17,963 bases of DNA. Source: Candidatus Shapirobacteria bacterium CG06_land_8_20_14_3_00_40_12 (lineage in GTDB: Bacteria > Patescibacteriota > Microgenomatia > UBA12405). Shown piece after piece: positions 6,324 through 13,356 of this stretch. Where the stretch lies: the NCBI GenBank assembly GCA_002780135.1, contig PEWA01000005.1, positions 1 to 17,963 of the forward strand, given 5' to 3'. The notes beneath the pieces were generated by a model, which saw only the letters and a program-made list of their open reading frames with translations, searched no databases and was not told the DNA's origin. The translations under genes and the position numbers were made by a program. Numbering within the stretch: position 1 is the first letter of the stretch; every line of letters begins with the position of its first letter.

Positions 6324-9300
6324 ATTTAAAAATATGCTCGATTTTACGGGCATCAAAATCAAACTGGCCTCACCCGAGGAAATTCTTTCTTGGAGCAATG
6401 GTGAAGTCTTAAAACCGGAAACCATTAATTATCGCTCCTGGCGACCCGAAAAAGATGGTCTTTTTTGTGAAAAAATCTTTGGTCCCAGTCATGACTATGA
6501 ATGCTACTGTGGCAAATACAAAAAAATCCGATTCAAAGGTGTTATTTGTGATAAGTGCGGCGTTGAAGTCACCACCAGCAAAGTCAGGCGCGAACGCATG
6601 GGCCATATCAGTCTCGCTGCTCCAATAGTTCATTTATGGTATCTTCGTAATACCCCCTCACCCATTAGTGTAATTCTGGATGTTCCTCAAAAAGAGCTGG
6701 AATCGGTTGTTTATTTCACTAAATATTTAGTTACTTCTGTTAATAATGACCGGCGCCGTGAAGCGCTTTCCAATCTTGAAACCAATTCTTCCAAACGTCA
6801 ATCTCAAATTGATACTGATACCAAAACCAATATTGAAAAAGCCAAAAGTACTGCTGCTACCGACAATAAAGAGCTAAAAAACAAAATCAAAAACCCCGAA
6901 CAACTTTTAATTGCCCAAAAGGAACGTGACGTTAGTCTTAAACAGGAAGTTCAAAAATTGGAAAATAAAGCCTCCGCCGAAAAAAATCGGATCCAAAGTT
7001 TGATGAATTTCTTGGAAGATAAAATTAAATCGTTGGGGGTTCTCTCTGTCCTGACTGACGAAGAGGAATTTTATCTAGCCCAATTTAAGGCCAATATTTT
7101 CTACGAAGCCAAAATGGGTGCCGAATCTTTATTGGAAGTGCTTGAAGGACTAAATCTTCCCGCTATCGTCAAAGAACTTAAAAAGGAATTGGCCAAAACC
7201 AGTTCCAAACTCAAGAAAAAGAAAATTATGTACAAAATCAGGATATTAAACGGCCTGATTGGTGAAGACATCAACCCCGCCTGGGTGGTTTTAAGAAACG
7301 TTCCGGTAATTCCGCCAGATCTTCGTCCCATGGTTCAGCTCACTGGCGGCCGTTTTGCCACCAGCGATTTAAACGATCTTTATCGCCGTCTCATCAACCG
7401 CAATAATCGTCTTAAAAAATTAATCAAGTTAGGCGCACCCGAAATTATTTTGCGAAACGAAAAACGAATGCTTCAGGAATCGGTGGACATTTTGATTGAC
7501 GCCCAAAAAAGTGCCAAGAACAAACGCAAAAACAATACCAAACGCCTTCCCCGTTCCCTCTCTGACCTTCTCCGCAGCAAAAAGGGTCGTTTCCGTCGTA
7601 ATCTTTTAGGCAAGCGGGTTGATTACTCCGGTCGCTCTGTGGTAGTGGTTGGTCCGGAATTAAAACTAAATCAGGTCGGTCTTCCCAAAGAAATAGCGCT
7701 TGAGATGTATCGACCTTTTGTCTTACGCGAGTTAATGAATACCGGTTTAGCCGCCAATATCAAAAGTGCTAAAAACCTCATTGATCATCGGATCAATGAA
7801 GTTTATGACATTCTTGAGCGGGTGACCAAAGATACTTATGTTTTGTTAAACCGGGCTCCCACCCTTCATAAATTATCCATCCAAGCTTTCAAGCCGATTT
7901 TAGTTGATGGTCTGGCCATTCGGATTCACCCTTGTGTCTGTAAAGGTTTTAACGCCGACTTTGACGGTGACCAAATGGGAGTTCACCTGCCCCTTTCGGA
8001 GTTATCCCAAAAAGAGGCTCGGCGCTTAATGCTGCCTTCCCGAAATCTATTAAAACCAGCCGATGGTTCTCCCATCTCTATTCCCTCTCAGGAAATGGCC
8101 GTGGGTTGTTATTACATCACTTCGGTTCAGACAGAAGATTTGGACAAAGTTGAAGGAACCGATTATCGGGGTTTGTCAATTATGGCCGATTCAGCCGAGG
8201 TAACTCTGGCCTACCAATCAGGAAAAATTAAATTGCGTCAACTTATTGTTGTCCGTCATCAGGGTTCATTGCTTAAAACCACCTATGGTCGCCTTTGGTT
8301 TAATTCGATTTTACCTCCCGAATTTAAATTTATTAACCAACCCTTGGCCGGTAGTAAAGCGTTAAACGATTTAATTGTTCAGTCTCTGGAAATCGCCGGT
8401 CGTCTTAAAACCGTCAAATTAATCGATGCTCTCAAGGATATTGGGTTTACCGGTTTTACCCTCTCCGGTTTGTCTCTGTCAATGGCTGACTGTGGCTTTC
8501 TTCCCGAGAAGGACAAAATTATATCAGCCGCCGACAAAAGAGTAGCCGAGATTAATGACAATTTCAAAGTGGGTCTCATCAGTAATGACGAACGAAAACG
8601 CCTCTGCCAAAGTATTTGGATGGAAGTCACCGAGGACATTGCTGAAAAAACTTGGGCCACGCTGGATATTGATTCACCTATTCGGGTAGTTTCCAACGCC
8701 GGCATCAAGCGGGCCAGCAAGGATCAGATCAAACAACTTTCCGGTATGCGCGGTCTGATGGTTGATCCTACCGGCAAAATCGTTCAGCTACCCACCAAAT
8801 CAAACTTTCGCGAAGGTCTTTCGGTTTTTGAATACATCACTGGTGCCCGCGGCACCCGCAAGGGTTTGGCCGACACCGCTCTCCGTACTGCCGACGCTGG
8901 CTATTTAACCCGCCGCCTTGTCGACAGTGCTCACGTGGCTATTACTCATGAGGATGATTGCGGCACTACTAAGTTTTGGACCATCAGTCGTTTCGAAAAA
9001 GGTCGGGAAAAATTCTTTGGTCGTCGACTTTTGGGTCGGGTATTAGGATCTGATATCACCAATTCTAAGGGAAAAGTTATTGTCAAGAAAGGAACCTTAA
9101 TCGACAATCATATCCAAGCCCAAATCGAGACCTCCGATGTCACTTCAGTTGAAGTTCGCTCTCCTTTAACCTGTCGGTCAAAATATGGATTATGCCGTCA
9201 GTGTTACGGTTGGGATTTATCCAATCGAAAACTGGTCAAACTCGGCGTTCCGGTTGGAGTTATTGCCGCCCAATCCATCGGCGAACCGGGCACTCAATTA

Positions 9301-10053
9301 ACTCTTCGGACCAAACATACCGGCGGAGTCTTAGGTATTGATGTGACTCAAGGATTACCTCGGGTCCAGGAACTTTTTGAAGTCAGGACTCCCAAACTGC
9401 CCTCTCCTTTAGCCGAAATTGGCGGTAAGGTCAAAATTAAAGAATCAGTTGATGGTTATGAAATTAAAGTTTCCGGTAAAGACAAAAATAATGACGCCAA
9501 AACCGTCACCTACATACTTCCCAGTAATGTCACCCTTTTAGTCGCCGATGGTGATCTAATTATCTCCGGTACTCAACTCTGTTCCGGCACTCTCGATGTC
9601 CGGGAAATTTTGGAAGTCAACGGACTTGAAGCCGCTCAAAAATATCTGATCAACTGTATCCAGGGAGTTTATGAATCCCAGGGTATTGCCATTCATGACA
9701 AACATCTCGAGGTTATTGTCAAAGAGATGAGCGATAAACTTAAAATTGAAGATCCCGGCGATACCAATTTCCTTTATGGTCAAATTGTTACCCGAGCTGT
9801 TTATCAGGATGAAAACGAACAGGCCAAAGCCAAACCAGATGGTAAAACTGCCAAGGGTAAAAAAGTTTTACTTGGGCTTATCCAATCTTCTTTAACCACT
9901 GGCTCCTGGTTGTCAGCCGCCTCTTTCCAGCAAACCACCTCGGTTTTAACCGAAGCCTCACTTTTAGGTGAAATCGATCACTTGATCGGGCTTAAGGAAA
10001 ATGTTATTATCGGACGTCTGATTCCGGTCGGAAAGGACGCAAAAATCCAGTAA
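6316..10053 (+). CDS. rpoC: DNA-directed RNA polymerase beta' subunit
   Basis: The largest catalytic subunit, 1245 aa from ATG 6316. Zinc site 1 is C63-x-C65 with C78-x2-C81. The Mg2+-binding NADFDGDQM is at 546-554 (Asp 549, 551, 553). Zinc site 2 is C882, C953, C960, C963. The bridge-helix and trigger-loop region ends in GEPGTQLTLRTKHTGG (989-1004). RTKHTGG differs from the usual RTFHTGG, and Leu997 replaces the usual Met. Between about 140 and 245 there is a Lys/Glu/Gln-rich coiled-coil block, roughly 85 residues longer than the E. coli protein at this point; larger insertions occur here in Thermus. The C-terminus has the normal NVIIGRLIPVG. The gene overlaps rpoB by 8 nt and is followed by rpsL after 3 nt. 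Confidence 0.98.
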   Translation: MFKFKNMLDFTGIKIKLASPEEILSWSNGEVLKPETINYRSWRPEKDGLFCEKIFGPSHDYECYCGKYKKIRFKGVICDKCGVEVTTSKVRRERMGHISLAAPIVHLWYLRNTPSPISVILDVPQKELESVVYFTKYLVTSVNNDRRREALSNLETNSSKRQSQIDTDTKTNIEKAKSTAATDNKELKNKIKNPEQLLIAQKERDVSLKQEVQKLENKASAEKNRIQSLMNFLEDKIKSLGVLSVLTDEEEFYLAQFKANIFYEAKMGAESLLEVLEGLNLPAIVKELKKELAKTSSKLKKKKIMYKIRILNGLIGEDINPAWVVLRNVPVIPPDLRPMVQLTGGRFATSDLNDLYRRLINRNNRLKKLIKLGAPEIILRNEKRMLQESVDILIDAQKSAKNKRKNNTKRLPRSLSDLLRSKKGRFRRNLLGKRVDYSGRSVVVVGPELKLNQVGLPKEIALEMYRPFVLRELMNTGLAANIKSAKNLIDHRINEVYDILERVTKDTYVLLNRAPTLHKLSIQAFKPILVDGLAIRIHPCVCKGFNADFDGDQMGVHLPLSELSQKEARRLMLPSRNLLKPADGSPISIPSQEMAVGCYYITSVQTEDLDKVEGTDYRGLSIMADSAEVTLAYQSGKIKLRQLIVVRHQGSLLKTTYGRLWFNSILPPEFKFINQPLAGSKALNDLIVQSLEIAGRLKTVKLIDALKDIGFTGFTLSGLSLSMADCGFLPEKDKIISAADKRVAEINDNFKVGLISNDERKRLCQSIWMEVTEDIAEKTWATLDIDSPIRVVSNAGIKRASKDQIKQLSGMRGLMVDPTGKIVQLPTKSNFREGLSVFEYITGARGTRKGLADTALRTADAGYLTRRLVDSAHVAITHEDDCGTTKFWTISRFEKGREKFFGRRLLGRVLGSDITNSKGKVIVKKGTLIDNHIQAQIETSDVTSVEVRSPLTCRSKYGLCRQCYGWDLSNRKLVKLGVPVGVIAAQSIGEPGTQLTLRTKHTGGVLGIDVTQGLPRVQELFEVRTPKLPSPLAEIGGKVKIKESVDGYEIKVSGKDKNNDAKTVTYILPSNVTLLVADGDLIISGTQLCSGTLDVREILEVNGLEAAQKYLINCIQGVYESQGIAIHDKHLEVIVKEMSDKLKIEDPGDTNFLYGQIVTRAVYQDENEQAKAKPDGKTAKGKKVLLGLIQSSLTTGSWLSAASFQQTTSVLTEASLLGEIDHLIGLKENVIIGRLIPVGKDAKIQ

Positions 10054-10056
10054 ATT

Positions 10057-10479
10057 ATGCCAACAATTAATCAACTAATTCGCAAAAAGAGAAGAGTCCG
10101 TTGGGAGAAACTCAAATCCGTAGCTCTTCGGGGAAATTTTAACAGTCTTAAAAACACCCTAGTTTCCACCCATAATCCCCAAAAAAAAGGAGTAATCACG
10201 GTTGTCAAAACCATGACTCCCAAAAAGCCTCACTCAGCTTTACGCAAAGTGGCTAAAATCAGGCTTAGTAATCATTCCACCATTACGGCTTATATTCCCG
10301 GTGTCGGTCACAATTTAGCCGAACACGGCATTGTTTCCATCCGCGCCGGTCGGATTCGTGATCTCCCCGGTATTCGTTATCATATAATCAGGGGTCGTTT
10401 TGATGCCTCGCCGGTGGCCGGTCGTCTTCAATCTAGGAGCAAATACGGCGCCAAAAAACCAGTTAAAGCATCAGCATAA
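10057..10479 (+). CDS. rpsL: Small ribosomal subunit protein uS12
   Basis: Protein S12 of the 30S decoding centre, 140 aa. Hallmarks are MPTINQLIRK at the N-terminus, TPKKPHSALRKVAKIRLSN (54-72), GHNLAEH, the GRIRDLPGIRYH loop (98-109) and RSKYGAKKP near the end. A 13-14 residue N-terminal extension relative to E. coli is common in other phyla. Two positions differ from most bacteria: Arg101 stands where E. coli has Lys87, and His59 where the motif usually reads KKPNSALRK. Lys57 (E. coli K43) is kept. The gene starts 3 nt after rpoC, so it depends on the rpoB promoter and probably on coupled translation; no Shine-Dalgarno sequence is close. Confidence 0.98.
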   Translation: MPTINQLIRKKRRVRWEKLKSVALRGNFNSLKNTLVSTHNPQKKGVITVVKTMTPKKPHSALRKVAKIRLSNHSTITAYIPGVGHNLAEHGIVSIRAGRIRDLPGIRYHIIRGRFDASPVAGRLQSRSKYGAKKPVKASA

Positions 10480-10490
10480 ATTTATTAAAT

Positions 10491-10973
10491 ATGTCTAGAA
10501 AAGGTCAAACAAAAATTCGTCATCTAGAACCTGACACTCTCTACCAGAGTCCGGTTGTGGCCAAACTTATCAACCGGAGTCTTCGGGATGGCAAAAAAAC
10601 CTCAGCCCAAAAACAAGTCTATCTGGCTCTCGAAATTCTCAAAAAAGAATCCAAATCCGAAGATGTATTAATCAGTCTTGAACAGGCTCTCGACAATATC
10701 AAACCCAAAGTCGAAGTTCGGCCCAAACGTATCGGTGGTGCCGTCTACCAGGTTCCTACTCCGGTTCGTGGTGCCCGTCAATATTCTCTGGCTATTCGTT
10801 GGCTCATCAACGCCGCCCGGGCTAGGGCCAACAAACAATACCATACCTACGGTGAAAAATTAGCCGCCGAATTACTCTCCGCCCTCAATTCCGAAGGTGC
10901 CGCTGTTACCAAGCGTGCCGAAGTCGAACGCATGGCCGAGGCCAATAAGGCGTTCTCACATATGCGTTGGTAA
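10491..10973 (+). CDS. rpsG: Small ribosomal subunit protein uS7
   Basis: Protein S7, the primary binder of the 3' domain of 16S rRNA, 160 aa. The N-terminus MSRKGQTKIRHLEPDTLYQS leads into VAKLINRSLRDGKK, then the beta-hairpin KVEVRPKRIGGAVYQVP, then RQYSLAIRWLINAARAR, and the protein ends with KRAEVERMAEANKAFSHMRW. Length and motifs are normal. It follows rpsL by 11 nt and closes the visible operon; fusA and tufA, which follow rpsG in the classical str operon, are absent here. No intrinsic terminator with a GC stem is visible between its stop and the convergent gene ending at 10992, only an A/T run (AAAAAATTTTT). Confidence 0.97.
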   Translation: MSRKGQTKIRHLEPDTLYQSPVVAKLINRSLRDGKKTSAQKQVYLALEILKKESKSEDVLISLEQALDNIKPKVEVRPKRIGGAVYQVPTPVRGARQYSLAIRWLINAARARANKQYHTYGEKLAAELLSALNSEGAAVTKRAEVERMAEANKAFSHMRW

Positions 10974-10991
10974 TCACAAAAAATTTTTCGT

Positions 10992-11558
10992 TTATACATC
11001 TCCCACCACTGCCCCAAAGGTTTTTTTCTCCAAATTTTCGATCCGATCAGTATTACTGGTAGTTTGGTGACCGATAATCTCTCTAAACTCTCGACTCTCT
11101 TTTATTTCCAGTGCCAACGCGTCCACCACATTCAAAATTTCCGACTTCCAATCCAACAATTTACCTTCTAGCTTGTCAATTCGATTTTCTATCTTTACTT
11201 CTATCAATTCTTCCAATCTTTTGTTTTGAGCTTCAAGTTTTTCATCGACTATTTTTCCTAGTTTCTTTTCCTGAGCCACGAGTTTCACATCCACCATCGT
11301 TCCTAACTTTCTTTCTTGATCTCTCAGTTTCGTATCCATCAACTTGCCAAACTTCTCCCCTTGAACTTCAAGTTTCGCGTCCACAAACTTTCCAAGTCTC
11401 TTTTCTTGAGACCCAAGCTTTGCATTCATCACTGTTTCCAGCTTTTTGCCTTGAATCCCAAGTTTTTTGTCAAAATGTACTCCTATCTTTTTCTCACTTG
11501 TAGTAAGCTCAGCTTTAACTAGATTTTTTATCTCATTTAACAAAGTCGCATCATCCAT
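10992..11558 (-). CDS. Coiled-coil protein built of seven 15-residue repeats
   Basis: A 188-aa, highly charged, soluble protein with no signal peptide or TM segment. Residues 23-127 are seven contiguous 15-residue repeats of the type KKLGKIVDEKLEAQN: Leu at 3, V/I/M at 6-7, Asp at 8, Lys-Leu at 10-11 and often Gln at 14. Hydrophobic spacing of 4-4-3-4 over 15 residues gives 3.75 residues per turn, the geometry of a right-handed coiled coil as in the VASP tetramerisation domain. The rest (128-188) is a further amphipathic helix with a short tail. I do not recognise a family; an oligomeric rod or tether is the reasonable guess. It starts 3 nt after the Nudix-like gene and is probably cotranscribed with it. 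Confidence 0.65.
   Translation of the reverse strand: MDDATLLNEIKNLVKAELTTSEKKIGVHFDKKLGIQGKKLETVMNAKLGSQEKRLGKFVDAKLEVQGEKFGKLMDTKLRDQERKLGTMVDVKLVAQEKKLGKIVDEKLEAQNKRLEELIEVKIENRIDKLEGKLLDWKSEILNVVDALALEIKESREFREIIGHQTTSNTDRIENLEKKTFGAVVGDV
11178..11492 (-). repeat. Seven tandem 45-bp coding repeats
   Basis: Seven in-frame, diverged 45-bp units encode the 15-residue repeats of the coiled-coil protein (residues 23-127). Conservation is at protein level (K-L-G-x-x-V-D-x-K-L spacing) more than at DNA level, so the array appears old or under selection rather than newly amplified. Confidence 0.75.
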
Positions 11559-11561
11559 AAA

Positions 11562-11978
11562 TTATTCTATCACTAAAAATTTTCCGTTTTTTATATTCTC
11601 AAAAAACTTTTTTGTTCCCGGATACAGTGGCAAATTCAGGGCTTCTTCGATTGTAAACCAACCATATTCTGAAGCCGCCGCTTCATCTAAAAAAATATTT
11701 TGTTCACCGGGCATTTCCGTCAACCAAAATGAAATTGTTTTTACTTTAGTATCGGCCGAAGCAGTAGTAATTTTTTTAATCGGTATTACTTCCAAGCCGG
11801 TTTCTGATTTCGTCTTTCGGATAATTGTTGCTTCTTCGTTTACATCTTCCGGACTGCAAACTCCGTGCGGTGGTCCCCAATGACCATTAAGTAGTTTTTG
11901 GGCTTCTTTTATCATCAAAAACTTACCGTCTTTTACAATTACCGCCACCACCCCATGACTATTTAAATCTATATCCAT
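11562..11978 (-). CDS. Nudix-like protein with degenerate Nudix box
   Basis: A protein of 138 aa from the ATG at 11978, or 143 aa from the ATG at 11993. It shows the Nudix fold pattern: VVAVIVKDGKFLMIKE, GHWGPPHG (32-39), EEATIIRKTKSETGL (48-62) and EYGWFTIEEAL. Nudix hydrolases split nucleoside-diphosphate-X compounds and need the REUxEE glutamates for Mg2+. Here that stretch reads RKTKSE, so only one of the three acidic residues remains, and one extra residue sits before the Arg. Activity may be weak, altered or lost. The later ATG is preferred because an extended -10 box (TGa-TAAAAT) ends 5 nt upstream of it and overlaps the earlier ATG. It is the first gene of a two-gene minus-strand unit. 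Confidence 0.7.
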   Translation of the reverse strand: MDIDLNSHGVVAVIVKDGKFLMIKEAQKLLNGHWGPPHGVCSPEDVNEEATIIRKTKSETGLEVIPIKKITTASADTKVKTISFWLTEMPGEQNIFLDEAAASEYGWFTIEEALNLPLYPGTKKFFENIKNGKFLVIE

Positions 11979-11992
11979 GGCTAATTTTATCA
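11979..11992 (-). promoter_or_regulatory. Putative leaderless promoter of the Nudix-like gene
   Basis: On the minus strand TGa-TAAAAT (hexamer 11989-11984) ends 5 nt before the ATG at 11978. The hexamer matches TATAAT at five of six positions. Its TG overlaps an upstream in-frame ATG, which would not be transcribed from this promoter. A possible TTGGTC -35 sits 15 nt further upstream. Confidence 0.5.
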
Positions 11993-12042
11993 TCTAGGTA
12001 ATCCGACCAAGTTTTAGCTCACATGAGGTGGTAAATCTTGCC

Positions 12043-12933
12043 TTAGCCTCTCGGAGACAATGTGGGCATATAGCCGGTACTTTCCGTTCCTGCTCCACCC
12101 CAATCAGACATTCTTCCTGCAATATTAATTTTGTAAAGTTTAGATATTATTCTGTCATTTGGGTTTAGAAACTCCCTTGTGTCACCTACAAACTCATATA
12201 CCGTACTTTTTCCTGTGATTGGTGGGTACATCAACCGACCTATTCCCCAGGTATCACGCAATATTAGATAGTCCGGGTTTTCTCCACCACTTCCTAAAGA
12301 AGAATACATATCTCTCAAGACTAGTTTTGTCGGTTTATCTAGCACCATCGCTGAAAACAGGATAACTTTGTAGCCATTAAATCTTACAGTTTCAATAGCG
12401 TAATTTCTTACCCTTACCGACCCCGTTCCTAATTGTTTTAGCTCAGTCAATTTTTTTAGTACCGCGGTTGCCTCACGTGTTCTCATATCATCAACTTCAA
12501 CTCCGGTTACTTTCACGCCGAGTTGACTAAGACATATATCTGTTCCTGGTAACGGCCCACAACCTGCATGAAGTAAGGTATCACCCGAATGTAGGTTTGC
12601 TAAAGTAAACTCATTTCCCGCTAAACGATGGTAAAACTCGGCGAATAGATATTGATTGAAATCGGTAGCGGCTCCCGATAGTAAATTGGCTACAAACGTT
12701 TCGTCCACCGTCACTTCGTATTCACCCCAACGCCCAATGAACTCCGATCTAACATTTTCTGGTAATACGTCAACGACTTCATCTATAATTCCGGCTCTCG
12801 CTAAATCCGTTGCAGCTACTTCAGTTGACAGACCAAAATTTTGCATATCACCTCTCGGAATTGCCAAAATCTTTTTCAAAGTTTCCTGCCCATTTTTTAT
12901 TTTAGGCGCTAACTTTTCCATTGAGCCAACCAC
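12043..12933 (-). CDS. Nicotianamine-synthase-like SAM-dependent enzyme
   Basis: A 296-aa protein. An N-terminal helical region contains DFNQYLFAEFYHRLAGNE, resembling the 'FpYy.NY..L...E' part of nicotianamine synthases. A class I SAM-binding core follows: LLHAGCGPLPGTDICLSQLG then VTGVEVDD, like the NAS motif GSGPxPLTxI, and later YKVILFSAMVLDKPTK, YLILRDTWGIGRLMYPPI, like the NAS pattern 'VvFLAALVgmdk..K ... LRsahG.R.fLYP'. NAS enzymes (plant NAS, archaeal and bacterial CntL-type) transfer aminocarboxypropyl groups from SAM to make metal chelators. A generic methyltransferase is the alternative. The GTG start is chosen because TGg-TAACAT ends 6 nt before it; an ATG lies four codons in. The gene diverges from the SpeD-like gene with only 21 nt between starts. 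Confidence 0.6.
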   Translation of the reverse strand: MVGSMEKLAPKIKNGQETLKKILAIPRGDMQNFGLSTEVAATDLARAGIIDEVVDVLPENVRSEFIGRWGEYEVTVDETFVANLLSGAATDFNQYLFAEFYHRLAGNEFTLANLHSGDTLLHAGCGPLPGTDICLSQLGVKVTGVEVDDMRTREATAVLKKLTELKQLGTGSVRVRNYAIETVRFNGYKVILFSAMVLDKPTKLVLRDMYSSLGSGGENPDYLILRDTWGIGRLMYPPITGKSTVYEFVGDTREFLNPNDRIISKLYKINIAGRMSDWGGAGTESTGYMPTLSPRG

Positions 12934-12954
12934 AGACCCATGTTACCATAAACC
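12921..12954 (+). promoter_or_regulatory. Putative leaderless promoter of the SpeD-like gene
   Basis: TTGAGC (12921-12926), a 17-nt spacer ending in TGt, then TACCAT (12944-12949) and 5 nt lead to the ATG at 12955. The -35 lies inside the start of the divergent NAS-like gene. The -10 overlaps the -10 of the opposite promoter. Confidence 0.45.
12934..12948 (-). promoter_or_regulatory. Putative leaderless promoter of the NAS-like gene
   Basis: On the minus strand TGg-TAACAT (hexamer 12945-12940) ends 6 nt before the GTG at 12933. Its extended box occupies almost the same base pairs as the plus-strand box TGt-TACCAT, so polymerase can engage only one direction at a time. Confidence 0.45.
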
Positions 12955-13329
12955 ATGGACAACCTCGAACCTAATGTTTATCGCCAAAGACTAGTCATTG
13001 AAGGTCATTACGGTATCGAAGACCCAATGAGCGATTTTATGAGAGTTTTCCTCAACGACCTTTCCAAAGTATTGGTAATGAAAATTTTCTCCGGCCCTTT
13101 TTGTTGGCCACCCGACCCCTGGAACGACCCCGAAGTCTATCTTGACGAACATCGTGGCTTAAATGGTTTCGTTGCTTGGGAAGAATCTGGCTGTCACGTC
13201 TACATCTGGAAAAGATATCAGTTCTTCACGGTTGATGTATACAGTTGTAAACCCTTTAACGCCGACGAGGTGGTTGAATTTACCAAAAAGTACTTTTCCT
13301 CCACAGATGCCGTTTACGGGACTTACTAG
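12955..13329 (+). CDS. SpeD-like pyruvoyl decarboxylase (AdoMet decarboxylase family, divergent)
   Basis: A 124-aa protein. Its second half follows prokaryotic S-adenosylmethionine decarboxylase: G-x2-G-x-V-x3-E-S (GLNGFVAWEES, 68-78), an aromatic at +7 (W85), then VDVYSC ending at C98. The spacing from the pyruvoyl-forming Ser78 to W85 and C98 equals that from Ser63 to position 70 and C83 in T. maritima SpeD. Glu77-Ser78 would be the self-cleavage site. The processing histidine (H68) is replaced by Tyr83, with His81 nearby, and an extra Trp/Pro-rich stretch (47-66) precedes the cleavage site. SpeD makes decarboxylated SAM for spermidine; from memory, some SpeD relatives in CPR and phages decarboxylate ornithine or arginine instead. 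Substrate is therefore open. It diverges from the NAS-like gene. Confidence 0.6.
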   Translation: MDNLEPNVYRQRLVIEGHYGIEDPMSDFMRVFLNDLSKVLVMKIFSGPFCWPPDPWNDPEVYLDEHRGLNGFVAWEESGCHVYIWKRYQFFTVDVYSCKPFNADEVVEFTKKYFSSTDAVYGTY

Positions 13330-13341
13330 ATTTTCATTTTA

Positions 13342-13356
13342 TGCTATCCTTATTTA
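13342..13356 (+). promoter_or_regulatory. Putative leaderless promoter of the PilM-like/LytR_C gene
   Basis: TGc-TATCCT (hexamer 13345-13350) ends 6 nt before the ATG at 13357. No good -35 is visible at standard spacing, as is tolerable for extended -10 promoters. It would drive the downstream gene and rmlB. Confidence 0.45.

Noticed and set aside
10974..10991. A/T-rich stretch AAAAAATTTTT between rpsG and the convergent gene as a bidirectional terminator
   Set aside because: No GC-rich stem is present; an A/T palindrome alone is not adequate evidence.
11111..11503. Plus-strand frame opposite the coiled-coil repeats
   Set aside because: Its repetitive Leu/Phe/Ser pattern is the antisense of the repeat array; the minus-strand frame has the sensible heptad-like pattern.
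12018..12027. CTCACATGAG palindrome after the NAS-like gene as a terminator
   Set aside because: The 4-bp arms with a 2-nt centre cannot form a stable hairpin and no T run follows.
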